The notes beneath the pieces were generated by a model. The model saw only the letters and a list, made by a program, of their open reading frames with translations, searched no databases and had not been told where the DNA came from. A stretch of DNA of 64,000 nucleotides. Origin: Rhizophagus prolifer. Taxonomy: Eukaryota > Glomeromycota > Glomeromycetes > Glomerales > Glomeraceae. Each line of letters opens with the position of its first letter. Positions within the stretch are counted from its first letter, which is position 1. The position numbers and the translations under genes were made by a program. The stretch is from the NCBI GenBank assembly GCA_019425655.1, contig NQWY01033931.1, positions 44,935-108,934 of the forward strand, in the 5' to 3' direction. Of the stretch, positions 9,813 through 18,713 are shown in pieces.

Positions 9813-10598
9813 ATGGTTTTTAAACAGACCGTTATGCCCTTAATAGTTACAACATTCATTTTATTTTCAGAAAACACATTGTCTTCAACCCCGCAGACAA
9901 CCTTCACTGCCGATCAGGAAGCCCGTATTGGACAGATCGCGGGCGATTATCTCATGGCTCACCCGGAAATACTGGTTAAGGTCAGCCAGAAACTTCAGCA
10001 GCAACAGTATGAGCGAATGCAGCTGCGTTTCGCGATGAAGGCTATGGAGCACCAAAGCAACCTGCTTAACGATCCGGACACACCGTCAGCAGGTCCTGAC
10101 AGCGCGGGCGTTGCGGTGATTGAATTCTTTGATTATCAGTGCATCTTCTGCAGTCAGCAGGCACCGGTGATGGAGCAAATCATGGGGACCAGCGCGGATG
10201 TGCGTTTTATTTTTAAGGAGTGGCCTGTCTTCGCTCAGAAATGGCCGGCATCAGGAAATGCCGCGCTGCAGGGGATCAATATATGGAGACAGCACGGCAG
10301 CAAAGCCTACATGGCCTATCACAACGGCCTGTACCGGACTGGTCACAATGAAGGGAAGCTGACGACAGCGGATATTGATGCCGTTACAGAGGCAACGGGC
10401 GTGAAGGTGCAACCCACAGCCGATCGTCATGACGTTCTGGCCAGAACAGATGCACTGGCTCAGGATCTGGGACTGACCGGAACGCCAGGCATCATCGTCA
10501 TGCCGGTAAAAAATGCGACGCCTGACGCCATTACGGTATTCCCCGGCATGGCAACAGCGGAACAGCTGCAGGCTGCGATTGTAAAAGCCAGGCGGTAG
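9813..10598 (+). CDS. DsbA-family thiol-disulfide oxidoreductase
   Basis: The 261-residue protein has an N-terminal hydrophobic segment (about residues 5-22), a helical region, and a thioredoxin-fold domain with the active site CIFC at about residues 110-113 in the context FFDYQ. The cis-proline loop (GTPGI) is near residue 223. It should act in the periplasm, forming or isomerising disulfides, plausibly in Cys-containing transfer proteins. It begins 15 bp after traI with an AACAGGAG ribosome-binding site and so is probably co-transcribed. In F the gene after traI is traX; here traX lies elsewhere (33 kb). The substrate cannot be told from sequence. Confidence 0.88.
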   Translation: MVFKQTVMPLIVTTFILFSENTLSSTPQTTFTADQEARIGQIAGDYLMAHPEILVKVSQKLQQQQYERMQLRFAMKAMEHQSNLLNDPDTPSAGPDSAGVAVIEFFDYQCIFCSQQAPVMEQIMGTSADVRFIFKEWPVFAQKWPASGNAALQGINIWRQHGSKAYMAYHNGLYRTGHNEGKLTTADIDAVTEATGVKVQPTADRHDVLARTDALAQDLGLTGTPGIIVMPVKNATPDAITVFPGMATAEQLQAAIVKARR

Positions 10599-11058
10599 TG
10601 ACTTACCCCATCTCCGGGAATGCGTGTGACTACCCGCCAGTAGCTCATGTCCCGTTCAGCCCGGAGCGTAAGGCGTCCCCGTTATTCCTGTGTCGTTGCG
10701 CTTCCTCGGTCGCTCGCTCGTAAACTCGGTCACTTCCTGCGGCGAGCACTGCATTTCTTCCACAGTTAGGCTATTTAACTTTGCGGTCAACAGGAATAAA
10801 CCAGATATCCATACTTCACCGTTGAATTACCTATGGAGTGATTTTTAGCGAAACGGTAATACCCTTGCGTTAAGCGTGAAATAATAACTTCAATTATCTT
10901 GGTAAGCCAGAAATTATATTATAAGAAGAGTCTTAGTGTGGTTTTAAGGGTATTAGCTTGCTTTCTCATTATGTTGAACTATATTTTAACATGTTAACGC
11001 AGGGTAACGACCCAATGTTAATGATGTACTTTTATTCTTATCTAACGAGGATATGTAT
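10599..11058. other. Intergenic region with a ColE1-like GC-rich segment, then AT-rich promoter DNA
   Basis: No gene was found. At about 10690-10755 there is a GC-rich stretch containing GCGCTTCCTCGG and CTGCGGCGAGCAC, resembling 1187-1240 upstream of the 1279 gene. From about 10780 the DNA becomes AT-rich and probably holds the promoter of yciG. A GAGGA ribosome-binding site lies at 11047-11051. Confidence 0.5.
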
Positions 11059-11238
11059 ATGACTGAGCATCGTGGTGGTTCAGGTAATTTCGCAGAAGAT
11101 AAAGAAAAGGCATCTGAAGCAGGACGTAAAGGTGGCCAAAATAGTGGGGGGAACTTTAAAAACGATCCACAAAAGGCATCTGAAGCCGGTAAGAAAGGCG
11201 GTGAAAACAGCCATGGCGGCGGAAGAAAATCCGAGTAG
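11059..11238 (+). CDS. yciG: YciG-like KGG-repeat stress protein
   Basis: The 59-residue, Gly/Lys-rich protein has two KGG-type repeats (ending in GRKGG and GKKGG), each preceded by KASEA, and is close to E. coli YciG throughout. I place the start at the second ATG (11059) because GAGGA lies 7 bases before it but only 1 base before the first ATG (11053). In Salmonella yciG belongs to the RpoS-dependent yciGFE-katN cluster, and the E. coli protein has been linked to stress and motility phenotypes; the molecular role is not known. Here the same genes occur in order, with a dehydrogenase inserted after yciG. Confidence 0.9.
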   Translation: MTEHRGGSGNFAEDKEKASEAGRKGGQNSGGNFKNDPQKASEAGKKGGENSHGGGRKSE

Positions 11239-11510
11239 CTATTTACTGGCCGAAAGTTAAGTTAAAATGCGAAACGCATTTACTTTAACAAATATGTGAA
11301 CGTGAAAGAGCCATCAGCGGTGATCCCGAATACGATATTGGGATTGCCGCTTTTGTGATCCACATTATTACAGTAACATAAAGTCATCGTATTTATTTTT
11401 TTTGAGTGCGCCGTAACTTACTGTTTTTTACCTGAACTGTTTATTTGCCATAATACGGAATAGTTACCTATTCTTAATTCACTCTGAATTCTGAACACAG
11501 GAGTATCTGC

Positions 11511-12419
11511 ATGAGTATGGTCAAAGGCATTCCCGCTTCCGTCGGACATTCCACTGCAGGGACCTACCCGGCTCCACCTTTTGGTCATCAGAAACAGCCC
11601 TTCCCCGGTCTGACAAGTAAAATGAATCCACGTCCCGATCATGGTGAAACCTCCTACAAAGGAAGCGGACGTCTGGCGGGAAGAAAGGCGCTTATCACCG
11701 GCGGAGATTCCGGTATTGGACGTGCAGTTGCCATTGCGTTTGCCCGTGAAGGCGCGGATGTTGTCATCAATTATCTCCCTGCGGAAGAGCAGGATGCGCA
11801 GGAAGTCGTTGAGCTCATACAGGCAGAGAACGGTAAAGTGGTCGCTATTGCGGGCGACATTCGCGAAGAAGCATTCTGTATGAAACTTGTCAAACAGGCT
11901 GCCGATGAACTCGGAGGTCTGGATTTGCTGGTCAATAACGCTGGTCGCCAGCAGTTTTGCGAGTCGATTACCGATCTCAGCACCGCTGATTTTGACGCTA
12001 CATTTAAAACGAACGTTTATGCCATGTTCTGGATAACCAAAGCGGCGATGGATTACCTCCCACCCGGCGCGTCGATAATCAACACATCTTCCGTTCAGGC
12101 CTTCGAACCGAGTGATATTCTTCTGGACTATGCCCAGACCAAGGCGGCAATCGTTGCCTTTACTAAATCGCTGGCTAAACAATTAGGGGCGAAAGGGATA
12201 CGCGTTAATGCTGTTGCGCCAGGGCCTTACTGGACGGCGCTGCAATGTTGTGGTGGGCAGCCGCAGGAGAAAATTGAGAAATTCGGTGCGTCTTCGCCGC
12301 TGGGACGCCCCGGGCAGCCTGCCGAAATCGCACCCCTGTATGTTACTCTGGCGGCCATGGAAACCAGCTACGCCTCGGGTCAGGTATGGTGCAGCGACGG
12401 CGGTACCGGAACGCTTTAA
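11511..12419 (+). CDS. YghA-like short-chain dehydrogenase/reductase
   Basis: The 302-residue protein has an N-terminal extension of about 55 residues like YghA and related general-stress SDRs. The Rossmann glycine motif TGGDSGIG is at residues 63-70, NNAG follows in the middle, and the catalytic Ser (NTSS), Tyr207 and Lys211 (YAQTK) are present. The PGP segment after the active site is conserved. It probably reduces small carbonyl compounds with NAD(P)H in the cytoplasm; the substrate is unknown. An ACAGGAG ribosome-binding site precedes the ATG. It lies between yciG and yciF and is likely part of the same stress regulon. Confidence 0.9.
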   Translation: MSMVKGIPASVGHSTAGTYPAPPFGHQKQPFPGLTSKMNPRPDHGETSYKGSGRLAGRKALITGGDSGIGRAVAIAFAREGADVVINYLPAEEQDAQEVVELIQAENGKVVAIAGDIREEAFCMKLVKQAADELGGLDLLVNNAGRQQFCESITDLSTADFDATFKTNVYAMFWITKAAMDYLPPGASIINTSSVQAFEPSDILLDYAQTKAAIVAFTKSLAKQLGAKGIRVNAVAPGPYWTALQCCGGQPQEKIEKFGASSPLGRPGQPAEIAPLYVTLAAMETSYASGQVWCSDGGTGTL

Positions 12420-12439
12420 TACGTTTTTAAAATTTCTTT

Positions 12440-12480
12440 ATATGCTCAGATGGCCGACTCAGGCTTTCTGAGCATTTTGC
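12440..12480 (+). terminator. Possible terminator after the dehydrogenase
   Basis: ATGCTCAG and CTGAGCAT form an 8-bp stem around a loop of about 19 bases, followed by TTTTG. The large loop makes this moderate evidence. Confidence 0.45.
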
Positions 12481-13005
12481 GTCCTAATATGATGTATTTA
12501 ACGAGCGAATAGTATAAAGCTCCCCCCACTAAATCTTCCCCCCTGTACCCTAAAAATGCTTTACGCTTTACATTGTTAAGAGCAGCAGAATAATAACGGA
12601 AGAGTACCAGATATTCCTGCTTTCTCTGGTTATGTCTTTCGTAAGTGAAATGGTATGTTTGCAGGCCACGAACAGACCGATTTTTCTTCGCTATCAAATT
12701 TTCCAGCATATCAAGCATAAGTCTCAAAAATGTTTAAAAATGTAAGTAAATGAAATGATGTTTTATTGTTTAGCACGGTTTAATTATGGCAAAAGCTTCA
12801 CTTTTGAATTAGATAATAAACAGAGTGAATTCATAATGTTATATTGGCGCTCAAAAAAATATAAAAATATTTGCAGCATCACTAATGCTTGCTATTATTA
12901 TTTTGGAGGAATGTGCGTCAGAGAGCCAGAGCCCAGAGCAAATAATAAAAAGCATGGCCAAGATTAATCTGTAGCTAAATTCAAATGTGTATGGGGTATG
13001 ATGTG
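12481..13005. other. AT-rich region without a convincing gene
   Basis: An open frame on the minus strand (12446-12727, TTG start) and one on the plus strand (12755-12967) have no ribosome-binding site or recognisable composition. I regard this as decayed or regulatory DNA. Confidence 0.4.
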
Positions 13006-13104
13006 ATGGCTCAGCATTGTAAAACCCCGGTAACTTTTCCGAAGACTGTGAAAGAGCTTCTTAAGCCGGTTAAGGAAGGCGAGAAAAACAGTCACCGCAG
13101 TTAA
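13006..13104 (+). pseudogene. Decayed second copy of yciG
   Basis: The DNA aligns with yciG from the start codon. A small deletion shifts the frame near codon 6. In the original frame, one Glu codon and one Lys codon have become TAA within the first KASEAG-type repeat. The end (GAAAACAG followed by CAC) matches the end of yciG. No functional product is expected. Confidence 0.7.
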
Positions 13105-13365
13105 ATATTAATCAAACAGAACTGCCATGCAGCATGGATGAATCGCTGAACCTTAGGCTGTAATATCCCGCTGTGGTTACGGGCTTTGCCCTTGATTTTA
13201 AATACGCAATTTTAGTTCTCTCTCTTTAATTCGGCCATACCTGGGATTATTCTTAATAATCGACGTATTTGCTTCGAAAATTCCACGTTACTTACATTAT
13301 CATCTAAATTTAAAAATATGGATGTTGGATATCAAAATGAGATAATAAATACCTTGGAGATTTTT
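13105..13365. promoter_or_regulatory. Upstream region of yciF
   Basis: This AT-rich segment holds no gene and probably carries the yciF promoter. TTGGAGA at 13353-13359 is the ribosome-binding site for the ATG at 13366. Confidence 0.4.
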
Positions 13366-13839
13366 ATGACTATTAAGACTCTTGAAGACTTATTTATTCA
13401 CGATTTATCAGACATCTATAGCGCTGAAAAGCAAATTACACGCGCCCTGCCTAAAATGGCCAGGGCAGCAACAGATGAAAAGCTGATTGCTGCATTTCAA
13501 CAGCACCTGGAAGAAACCCAGGGGCAGATTGAACGATTAGACCAGCTGGTCGATAGCACAGAGGGCGTGCGGATAAAACGCATGAAATGCCATGCCCTTG
13601 AAGGGCTTGCAGAAGAAGCTCAGGAGATTATCGATTCCGTTGAAGCGGGGCCAGTTCGAGACGCGGGATTGATTGGTGCAGCGCAGAAGGTTGAACATTA
13701 TGAAATAGCCACCTACGGAACATTGCATGCTCTGGCCACAAAGCTTGGCTATAAAGACGCTGCCCGTCTTTTGGCTGAAACGCTTGAGGAAGAAAAAGCA
13801 ACGGATGAAAAGCTGACGGTTATTGCGGAGCAGCAGTGA
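13366..13839 (+). CDS. yciF: YciF-like ferritin-like stress protein
   Basis: The 157-residue all-helical protein belongs to the DUF892/YciF family, a ferritin-like four-helix fold. The KQ(I)TRALPKMARA segment, the HLEET metal-ligand-like motif and the KVEHYEI motif match E. coli YciF, which is known to form a dimer with a ferritin-like core; its reaction is not established. The start at 13366 is chosen over 13318 because TTGGAGA lies seven bases before it and the conserved N-terminus begins there. The C-terminus is about nine residues shorter than in E. coli. Confidence 0.9.
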   Translation: MTIKTLEDLFIHDLSDIYSAEKQITRALPKMARAATDEKLIAAFQQHLEETQGQIERLDQLVDSTEGVRIKRMKCHALEGLAEEAQEIIDSVEAGPVRDAGLIGAAQKVEHYEIATYGTLHALATKLGYKDAARLLAETLEEEKATDEKLTVIAEQQ

Positions 13840-14011
13840 TTTTTACAAACTCGCGCGAGCTTCACTTTTACAACGTTACTGCCTGTAATGATGTAAATGG
13901 GCCTTCGCATAATGCTCAATGTGTATGGCATGGATAAATCATCAGGCCCGCAGTCTCTGAATCGGATATCAGTCTGACTCAGGGGGGACACCGTTAACCG
14001 AGAGGTGCATC

Positions 14012-14518
14012 GTGACGCATGAAGAAAACTATCTGGCCTGGGTAAAAGATGCCCACGCAATGGAAAAGCAGGCTGAAAGCATGCTGGAAAAAATGTCCGG
14101 TCGACTTGAGCATTACCCGGACCTTAAAGCGCGTATTGATCAACACATTGAGGAAACCCGGCAACAGCAGGCGCTTGTACAATCAGTCATCGACCGTTAT
14201 GACACGTCAAGCTCAACGCTGAAGGATGCGCTGGGAAAATTAACTGCCATGGGCCAGGCCATGGGCGGCATGATGGCAGATGATGAAGTCGTGAAAGGTG
14301 CCATTAGCGGTTATGTTTTTGAGCACCTCGAAATCGGCAGTTATACATCCCTGATTGCTGCAGCAAAACTGGTTGGTGACACTGAAGGCGTGCGCATCTT
14401 TACCCAAATCCGCGAGCAGGAGATAGCCATGGCCGAATGGTGCCTGCAGCATCTTCCGGACGTAACAGAGCAGTTTATGATCCGCTCTGCAACACCCGGC
14501 GTGGAAGCAAAAAAATAA
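14012..14518 (+). CDS. yciE: YciE-like ferritin-like stress protein
   Basis: The 168-residue protein has exactly the length of E. coli YciE and the same features: the DAHAMEKQAE segment near the N-terminus, HIEET in the second helix, SGYVFE in the third, and a conserved end VEAKK. It is a second ferritin-like DUF892 protein. The start has GAGAGG upstream. It follows yciF by about 170 bp and is followed by a strong terminator, so yciF-yciE may form one transcription unit separate from katN. Confidence 0.9.
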   Translation: MTHEENYLAWVKDAHAMEKQAESMLEKMSGRLEHYPDLKARIDQHIEETRQQQALVQSVIDRYDTSSSTLKDALGKLTAMGQAMGGMMADDEVVKGAISGYVFEHLEIGSYTSLIAAAKLVGDTEGVRIFTQIREQEIAMAEWCLQHLPDVTEQFMIRSATPGVEAKK

Positions 14519-14529
14519 GCATAAGCTTT

Positions 14530-14556
14530 CTGCCCGCTTAAGGCGGGCATTTTTAT
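14530..14556 (+). terminator. Intrinsic terminator between yciE and katN
   Basis: TGCCCGC and GCGGGCA pair around TTAAG and are followed by TTTTTA. The katN ribosome-binding site lies only about 25 bases downstream, so katN must be expressed by read-through or from a promoter within yciE. Confidence 0.85.
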
Positions 14557-14587
14557 GTCAGTAAATACTGGTAAACAGGAGTGAGCA

Positions 14588-15505
14588 ATGTTCAGACATG
14601 TTAAACAACTGCAGTACACTGTACGCGTTTCAGGCCCTAACCCCGGACTTGCAAATCTCTTACTTGAACAGTTTGGTGGTCCTCAGGGAGAACTTGCAGC
14701 GGCCTGTCGGTACTTTACCCAGGGGCTGGGTGATGAAGACCCGGGGCGCAAAGATATGCTGATGGATATTGCGACGGAAGAACTGAGCCATCTTGAGATT
14801 ATCGGTTCACTGGTCGGGATGCTCAATAAGGGTGCAAAGGGAGAGCTGGCTGAAGGCACCGAAAAAGAGGGCGATCTTTACCGTACCATTACCGGCAATG
14901 GTAATGACAGTCACCTGACTTCCCTGTTATACGGAGGAGGCCCCGCGTTAACGAATTCTGCAGGCGTACCCTGGTCTGCTGCTTACGTTGATACAATCGG
15001 TGAAGTTACAGCTGACCTTCGTTCCAATATAGCAGCTGAAGCAAGAGCAAAGATTTTATATGAACGGCTGATAAATATGACTGACGATCCGGGGGTTAAA
15101 GATGCGCTGGGATTCCTGATGACCCGGGAAGTTGCGCATCAGATTTCCTTTGAAAAGGCGCTTTATTCAATCCGGAATAATTTTCCGCCGGGTAAACTGC
15201 CCCCCATTGAGAAATATGCGAGCGCATATTACAACATGTCTGCAGGCGGTGAGGTCCGGGGAAGCTGGAACTCTGACGAAAACTTTCAGTATATTGCGGA
15301 GCCCAAACCTGCAGTGGATGGTGGAGACGGAACCGCAAGCGTTCAATTGCCGGCAAAACAACAGGCGGCGGTTGATGCACTTACGGCACGAACTTCCTCG
15401 GATCCAGAGGTCAACCCAGTGACGGGCGCTGATATTGGTACCGTCCCACCTATTGAAAATGAAGCCGCATCTGAACAGTCGGTGAAAAAGCAATCTAAAA
15501 AATAG
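14588..15505 (+). CDS. katN: Manganese catalase KatN
   Basis: The 305-residue protein belongs to the non-haem dimanganese catalases, which convert hydrogen peroxide to water and oxygen in the cytoplasm. Metal ligands can be placed: Glu35 (in QGELAAA), Glu65 and His68 (EELSH), a Glu in AEARAKILYE, and a His in REVAHQ. The C-terminal part from about residue 230 is a less conserved tail. CAGGAG precedes the ATG at good spacing. In Salmonella katN is RpoS-controlled and adjacent to yciGFE; the plasmid keeps the association. Confidence 0.93.
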   Translation: MFRHVKQLQYTVRVSGPNPGLANLLLEQFGGPQGELAAACRYFTQGLGDEDPGRKDMLMDIATEELSHLEIIGSLVGMLNKGAKGELAEGTEKEGDLYRTITGNGNDSHLTSLLYGGGPALTNSAGVPWSAAYVDTIGEVTADLRSNIAAEARAKILYERLINMTDDPGVKDALGFLMTREVAHQISFEKALYSIRNNFPPGKLPPIEKYASAYYNMSAGGEVRGSWNSDENFQYIAEPKPAVDGGDGTASVQLPAKQQAAVDALTARTSSDPEVNPVTGADIGTVPPIENEAASEQSVKKQSKK

Positions 15506-15515
15506 CGTTAAGTCA

Positions 15516-15577
15516 GCCGAAGAGCCGTTTTAATCAGGATAATGTATGTTAAGTATGATTAAACGGTTCTTCAGAAG
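15516..15577. repeat. Inverted repeat downstream of katN
   Basis: Two arms of about 18 bases, CGAAGAGCCGTTTTAATC and GATTAAACGGTTCTTCAG, face each other across about 21 bases. It has no long T-run and could be a weak terminator or a processing site. Confidence 0.5.
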
Positions 15578-16019
15578 TCCTGAGCAGCTTTAAGCAGTGA
15601 TATCCTGAAAGCTAAAGATCAAGGAGAACATAGCCTCATTAATGAGAAGGGATTCGTTTGGGTTAAGTGCAGGCTGAATTTAACTGCCTACGCAATATCG
15701 GCACAGGAAACACAGGCGAGAAAATAAGGCGACTGAATATGTTACACAAGAGATTTATGTGGAACTTCGATGGGTTACGGCAATCAGTGATGTCTCACTG
15801 TAACGAAATTCAACTCCCCCTTTCTGAAGGCATTTTTTTGCTTTCATCCCGCGGTCAGCGAAGCAATATTAAAGGCAGGTTCGTCACGATGATAAGACGG
15901 ACCATTCATTGCACGCCGGTTGGCCGTTATCCAACAGACCTTATATCAAAACGTTACTCCACCCTCTCATCATGAGGCAAAATTAGGTTTCATGCCTCCA
16001 ACTTGGCTGGTAAGGGCGT
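15578..16019. other. Gap between convergent katN and corA
   Basis: Only a GTG-start frame (15667-15975) without ribosome-binding site or recognisable sequence is open. I see no supported gene. Confidence 0.4.
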
Positions 16020-16985
16020 CTAAATCCATTTGGACTTTCTGAGCTTACTCCACAGCAGAACACACAGGAACAGTGTACAGACTAGCGTTGCCGGATAACC
16101 GAAACTGGCCTTTAGTTCAGGCATATTTTCAAAATTCATACCATACATGCTGAAAACGACTGTCGGAACCACCAGAATGGCGCCCCAGCCAGCCAGCTTT
16201 TTTACCACCTCATTCTGCTGAACTGTCACCAGCGCCAGATTCACATGCATGGCGCTGGTCAGCATTTCACGCATATCTTCTGTATCCGCAACGACGTGGC
16301 TAGCATGGTCTTGCACGTCTCTGATGTAGGCCCGCAGGGGCTTTGGAATAATATTTTCGTGGATGCGGATGAGTTGGCTACAGATCTCCTCCACCGGTGC
16401 CGCAGCGTTTTTAAGCGAAAGCAGATGACGTCGCATACTGTAAACAACCTGAACCGCCTCCCGGTCAAAATTGCTGCGAAACATCGATTCTTCCATATCG
16501 CTGATTTTTTCACTCAACGCGGCAGTCAGTTCAGAATAGCGGTCAGTAATGAAATCCAGTATGCAATAAAGAGGATAGCCCGGGCCGTGAGAGAGCATGA
16601 CTGAATTTTGAGCGGCGCGGTCCCTCACTGGGGCATAGCTATCAGACGCGCCATGCCGGATGGTAATGAGAAACTTTTTGCTGACAAATATATGCGTTTC
16701 GCCAAAGGTAACATCGCCCTTATACTCCAGCGCTGTTTTAACCACGATAAATACTGACTCCCCATATTGCTCAATTTTAGGGCGTTGATGTGCCGTCAGT
16801 GCATCCTCAACCGCGAGCTCGTGCAGGCCGAACTCTTCCTGCACCTTGTACATAAAGTCTGGCTTGGGCTGCCACAGACCCAGCCAGACAAATGCCTCAG
16901 GCTCTTTTATCACCTCGCTGATATCATCCATATCAACGACTTCATTCTGCCGGCCGGGCCGATAAACCATACTGTTGATGATCAT
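16020..16985 (-). CDS. CorA-family divalent-cation transporter
   Basis: The 321-residue protein has the CorA layout: a cytoplasmic alpha/beta domain, a long helical region (about residues 150-255) and two C-terminal membrane segments. The first of these ends in the signature YGMNF at about residues 280-284, followed by a short loop and the second segment. CorA channels move Mg2+, Co2+ or Ni2+, or export Zn2+ (ZntB type); the ion cannot be set here. The protein ends with a basic tail KLRKSKW. It lies next to katN on the opposite strand. Confidence 0.9.
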   Translation of the reverse strand: MIINSMVYRPGRQNEVVDMDDISEVIKEPEAFVWLGLWQPKPDFMYKVQEEFGLHELAVEDALTAHQRPKIEQYGESVFIVVKTALEYKGDVTFGETHIFVSKKFLITIRHGASDSYAPVRDRAAQNSVMLSHGPGYPLYCILDFITDRYSELTAALSEKISDMEESMFRSNFDREAVQVVYSMRRHLLSLKNAAAPVEEICSQLIRIHENIIPKPLRAYIRDVQDHASHVVADTEDMREMLTSAMHVNLALVTVQQNEVVKKLAGWGAILVVPTVVFSMYGMNFENMPELKASFGYPATLVCTLFLCVLLWSKLRKSKWI

Positions 16986-17331
16986 ATTATTCCGGGGATT
17001 GCTTGTGAGATGCTAACAGCATACTACCTGTTTCATATTTATGCTTTCTGTCCCTTGTTTGAAATATTCACACTAAGGAACTATTGAAGGTGAATTTTTT
17101 AATGGCATATAGTCGCGACACCGCCATTTTGAGCAAGGATCAGGGAATTTTCTAAAAGGGGGTGCCTTAATGCCATAAATTCCTGATGCCGGGATTAATG
17201 CAGAAAGCGTACTATGAGCAGTGCGGATGTAATACAAGTATTAAAACGTTTCATAATATGTTCCTTCCCCGCCCTTTCGACGAGCGTACTGGTGGCAACC
17301 GGAACTTACCGGGGATTGCACATATCCTGCG
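16986..17331. other. Region without a supported gene
   Basis: Short overlapping frames at 17186-17396 have no ribosome-binding site and shadow one another. It should contain the promoter of the CorA gene at its left edge. Confidence 0.35.
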
Positions 17332-17826
17332 TTATTTTTCACTTTCAAGAAGAGTCGTCAGTCTGCTCATTGCGAAAAGTGCTGCTGCGTGAATAACGTC
17401 TTCCGGTGCGCCTGTAAACAATTTTACGCAGCTGAAAAGCTGCTGCTCGGGCAGTCCCCATGCAAACCAGACCGTGCCTGCCGGAGTGCCATCTTCACCA
17501 CCATCCGGCCCAGCGTAACCAGTGATGGCCAGACTGACGGCTTCGCCAGAGATATGCTTGGTACCCGATGCCATTTCTCGAACAACCTGTTCGCTTACAG
17601 CGCTATGAATCTGGAGGGATTCTTTACGCACCTTCAGAATGCGGTGTTTGGCCGTATCAGTATAAGTAACAATTCCTGTAGTAAAAAATTCGCTGCTTCC
17701 AGACGCTGCGCCCAAGGCGGTACTGATCAGCCCGGCAGTGCAAGATTCGGCGGTGGCGAGGCGTAAACTTCTTTTTTTTAATGTCTCTCCCAATGCCTCT
17801 GCTGCATTTAACAGTTGCTGATCCAT
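17332..17826 (-). CDS. CinA C-terminal-domain protein (PncC-like nicotinamide-nucleotide amidohydrolase)
   Basis: The 164-residue protein consists only of the CinA C-terminal domain. The signature TAESCTAG lies near residues 28-35, with TGYAGP and a later GTVW segment, as in E. coli PncC (YgaD) and YdeJ. PncC converts nicotinamide mononucleotide to nicotinic acid mononucleotide and ammonia in NAD recycling; YdeJ-type paralogues are less active, so activity is uncertain. I choose the ATG at 17826 because AGGAG lies 7 bases before it; an upstream in-frame ATG at 17862 lacks this. Confidence 0.88.
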   Translation of the reverse strand: MDQQLLNAAEALGETLKKRSLRLATAESCTAGLISTALGAASGSSEFFTTGIVTYTDTAKHRILKVRKESLQIHSAVSEQVVREMASGTKHISGEAVSLAITGYAGPDGGEDGTPAGTVWFAWGLPEQQLFSCVKLFTGAPEDVIHAAALFAMSRLTTLLESEK

Positions 17827-17930
17827 GGTATACTCCTGTTTCACATAATGGCCCTCACTCATTATTCAATACTTAATGCCTGCGGGTCAGGCTATTTGAG
17901 TGAATGTGTTAGTTAGGGTGATATTTTTAA

Positions 17931-18110
17931 CTATATATCTTCATCATAAAAACACAACATTCCTTTTTTCCCGAATTTTACCCTGAATGCTGGCAGCACA
18001 AAATATCCGACCGGCAGGATACCCGAATCGTTTTCCTTTGCATATTCCTGTATTTTACCCAGTAGATCCAATGTGCTGATTAAACGGCTTTGTATGTGAC
18101 TCATAGTCAT
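17931..18110 (-). CDS. Small uncharacterised protein (59 residues)
   Basis: The ATG at 18110 has AGGA six bases upstream. The product is soluble, with an amphipathic N-terminal half and a C-terminal part rich in Gly, Phe and Lys. It is not similar to anything I recognise. It is transcribed in the same direction as the cinA-like gene, about 100 bp upstream of it. Confidence 0.45.
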   Translation of the reverse strand: MTMSHIQSRLISTLDLLGKIQEYAKENDSGILPVGYFVLPAFRVKFGKKGMLCFYDEDI

Positions 18111-18552
18111 ATTTTTTCCTAAGTCTTTAGATGAACACACTGATGAGAATCGGAGCTTGCCGGGTACTGCTTCTCTTGTGATGTGTTTTCACTTCTAAGG
18201 GCATCTGGAAAAATTACCCTTTTTCAGGGTTGACCACGTCTGCGCGGAATCCTCCGACCGGGAGAGATGCACGCTTACAGCATTAACAGAGCGCCAGAAA
18301 CGGTCTAAATCTGTGCGCCTGGATGTGAAGTATTCCCTTCATTCTTTGGTTCATTCGCAGGCTGTGTCTAGTCGCTGTCCTTCGGCGAGCACTGTCTCAG
18401 AAATGCCCGAATTGATATGACAGGAACGCGGAGTACGTACGTTCTGGATTGTCATTAACAGGATATATTGTAAAAGTCGTTGCTTAAGAAGACGGTCGGA
18501 CGGCATAATCTTTTTCGAGCAAAGCCTTACCAGTCACCTAAACCGGTGGCGC
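18111..18552. other. Region without a supported gene
   Basis: An open plus-strand frame starting at 18480 runs through a clear bidirectional terminator and is rejected. A short GC-rich segment with TCGGCGAGCACTG (near 18383) resembles the end of the GC-rich segment at 10730-10755. Confidence 0.4.
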
Positions 18553-18585
18553 AAAAAAAACCACCCTGGCAGGTGGTTTTTTTGT
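18553..18585. terminator. Bidirectional intrinsic terminator
   Basis: AAAAAAACCACC and GGTGGTTTTTTT flank the loop CTGGCA, giving a stem with A-tract and T-tract on both sides. It lies immediately after the stop codon of the minus-strand frame at 18597. Confidence 0.85.
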
Positions 18586-18596
18586 TTGTACTGGAC

Positions 18597-18713
18597 CTAA
18601 ACGCTGATGCTGATACTTATCTGGCTGACATTAATCAGCCAGTTGCTCTGTCCCGTGAGCAGTTGGCTGATCACGGCAAGAACAATCACACACAGAAAGT
18701 GTCGTCTGTTCAT
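18597..18713 (-). CDS. Possible small membrane peptide (38 residues)
   Basis: An ATG at 18713 has AGGA nine bases upstream, and the stop is directly followed by a strong terminator. The peptide has a basic start (MNRRHF), one hydrophobic segment of about 20 residues and a Ser/Ile-rich end. A longer frame with a TTG start extends to 18878. The size and single membrane segment resemble small membrane-acting peptides, but no Hok/Gef signature is present. Function unknown. Confidence 0.35.
   Translation of the reverse strand: MNRRHFLCVIVLAVISQLLTGQSNWLINVSQISISISV

Noticed and set aside
12446-12727. 93-codon minus-strand frame with a TTG start
   Set aside because: No ribosome-binding site, no recognisable sequence, and it begins inside the dehydrogenase terminator region at its 3' side.
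15667-15975. 102-codon plus-strand frame
   Set aside because: GTG start without a ribosome-binding site; composition typical of chance.
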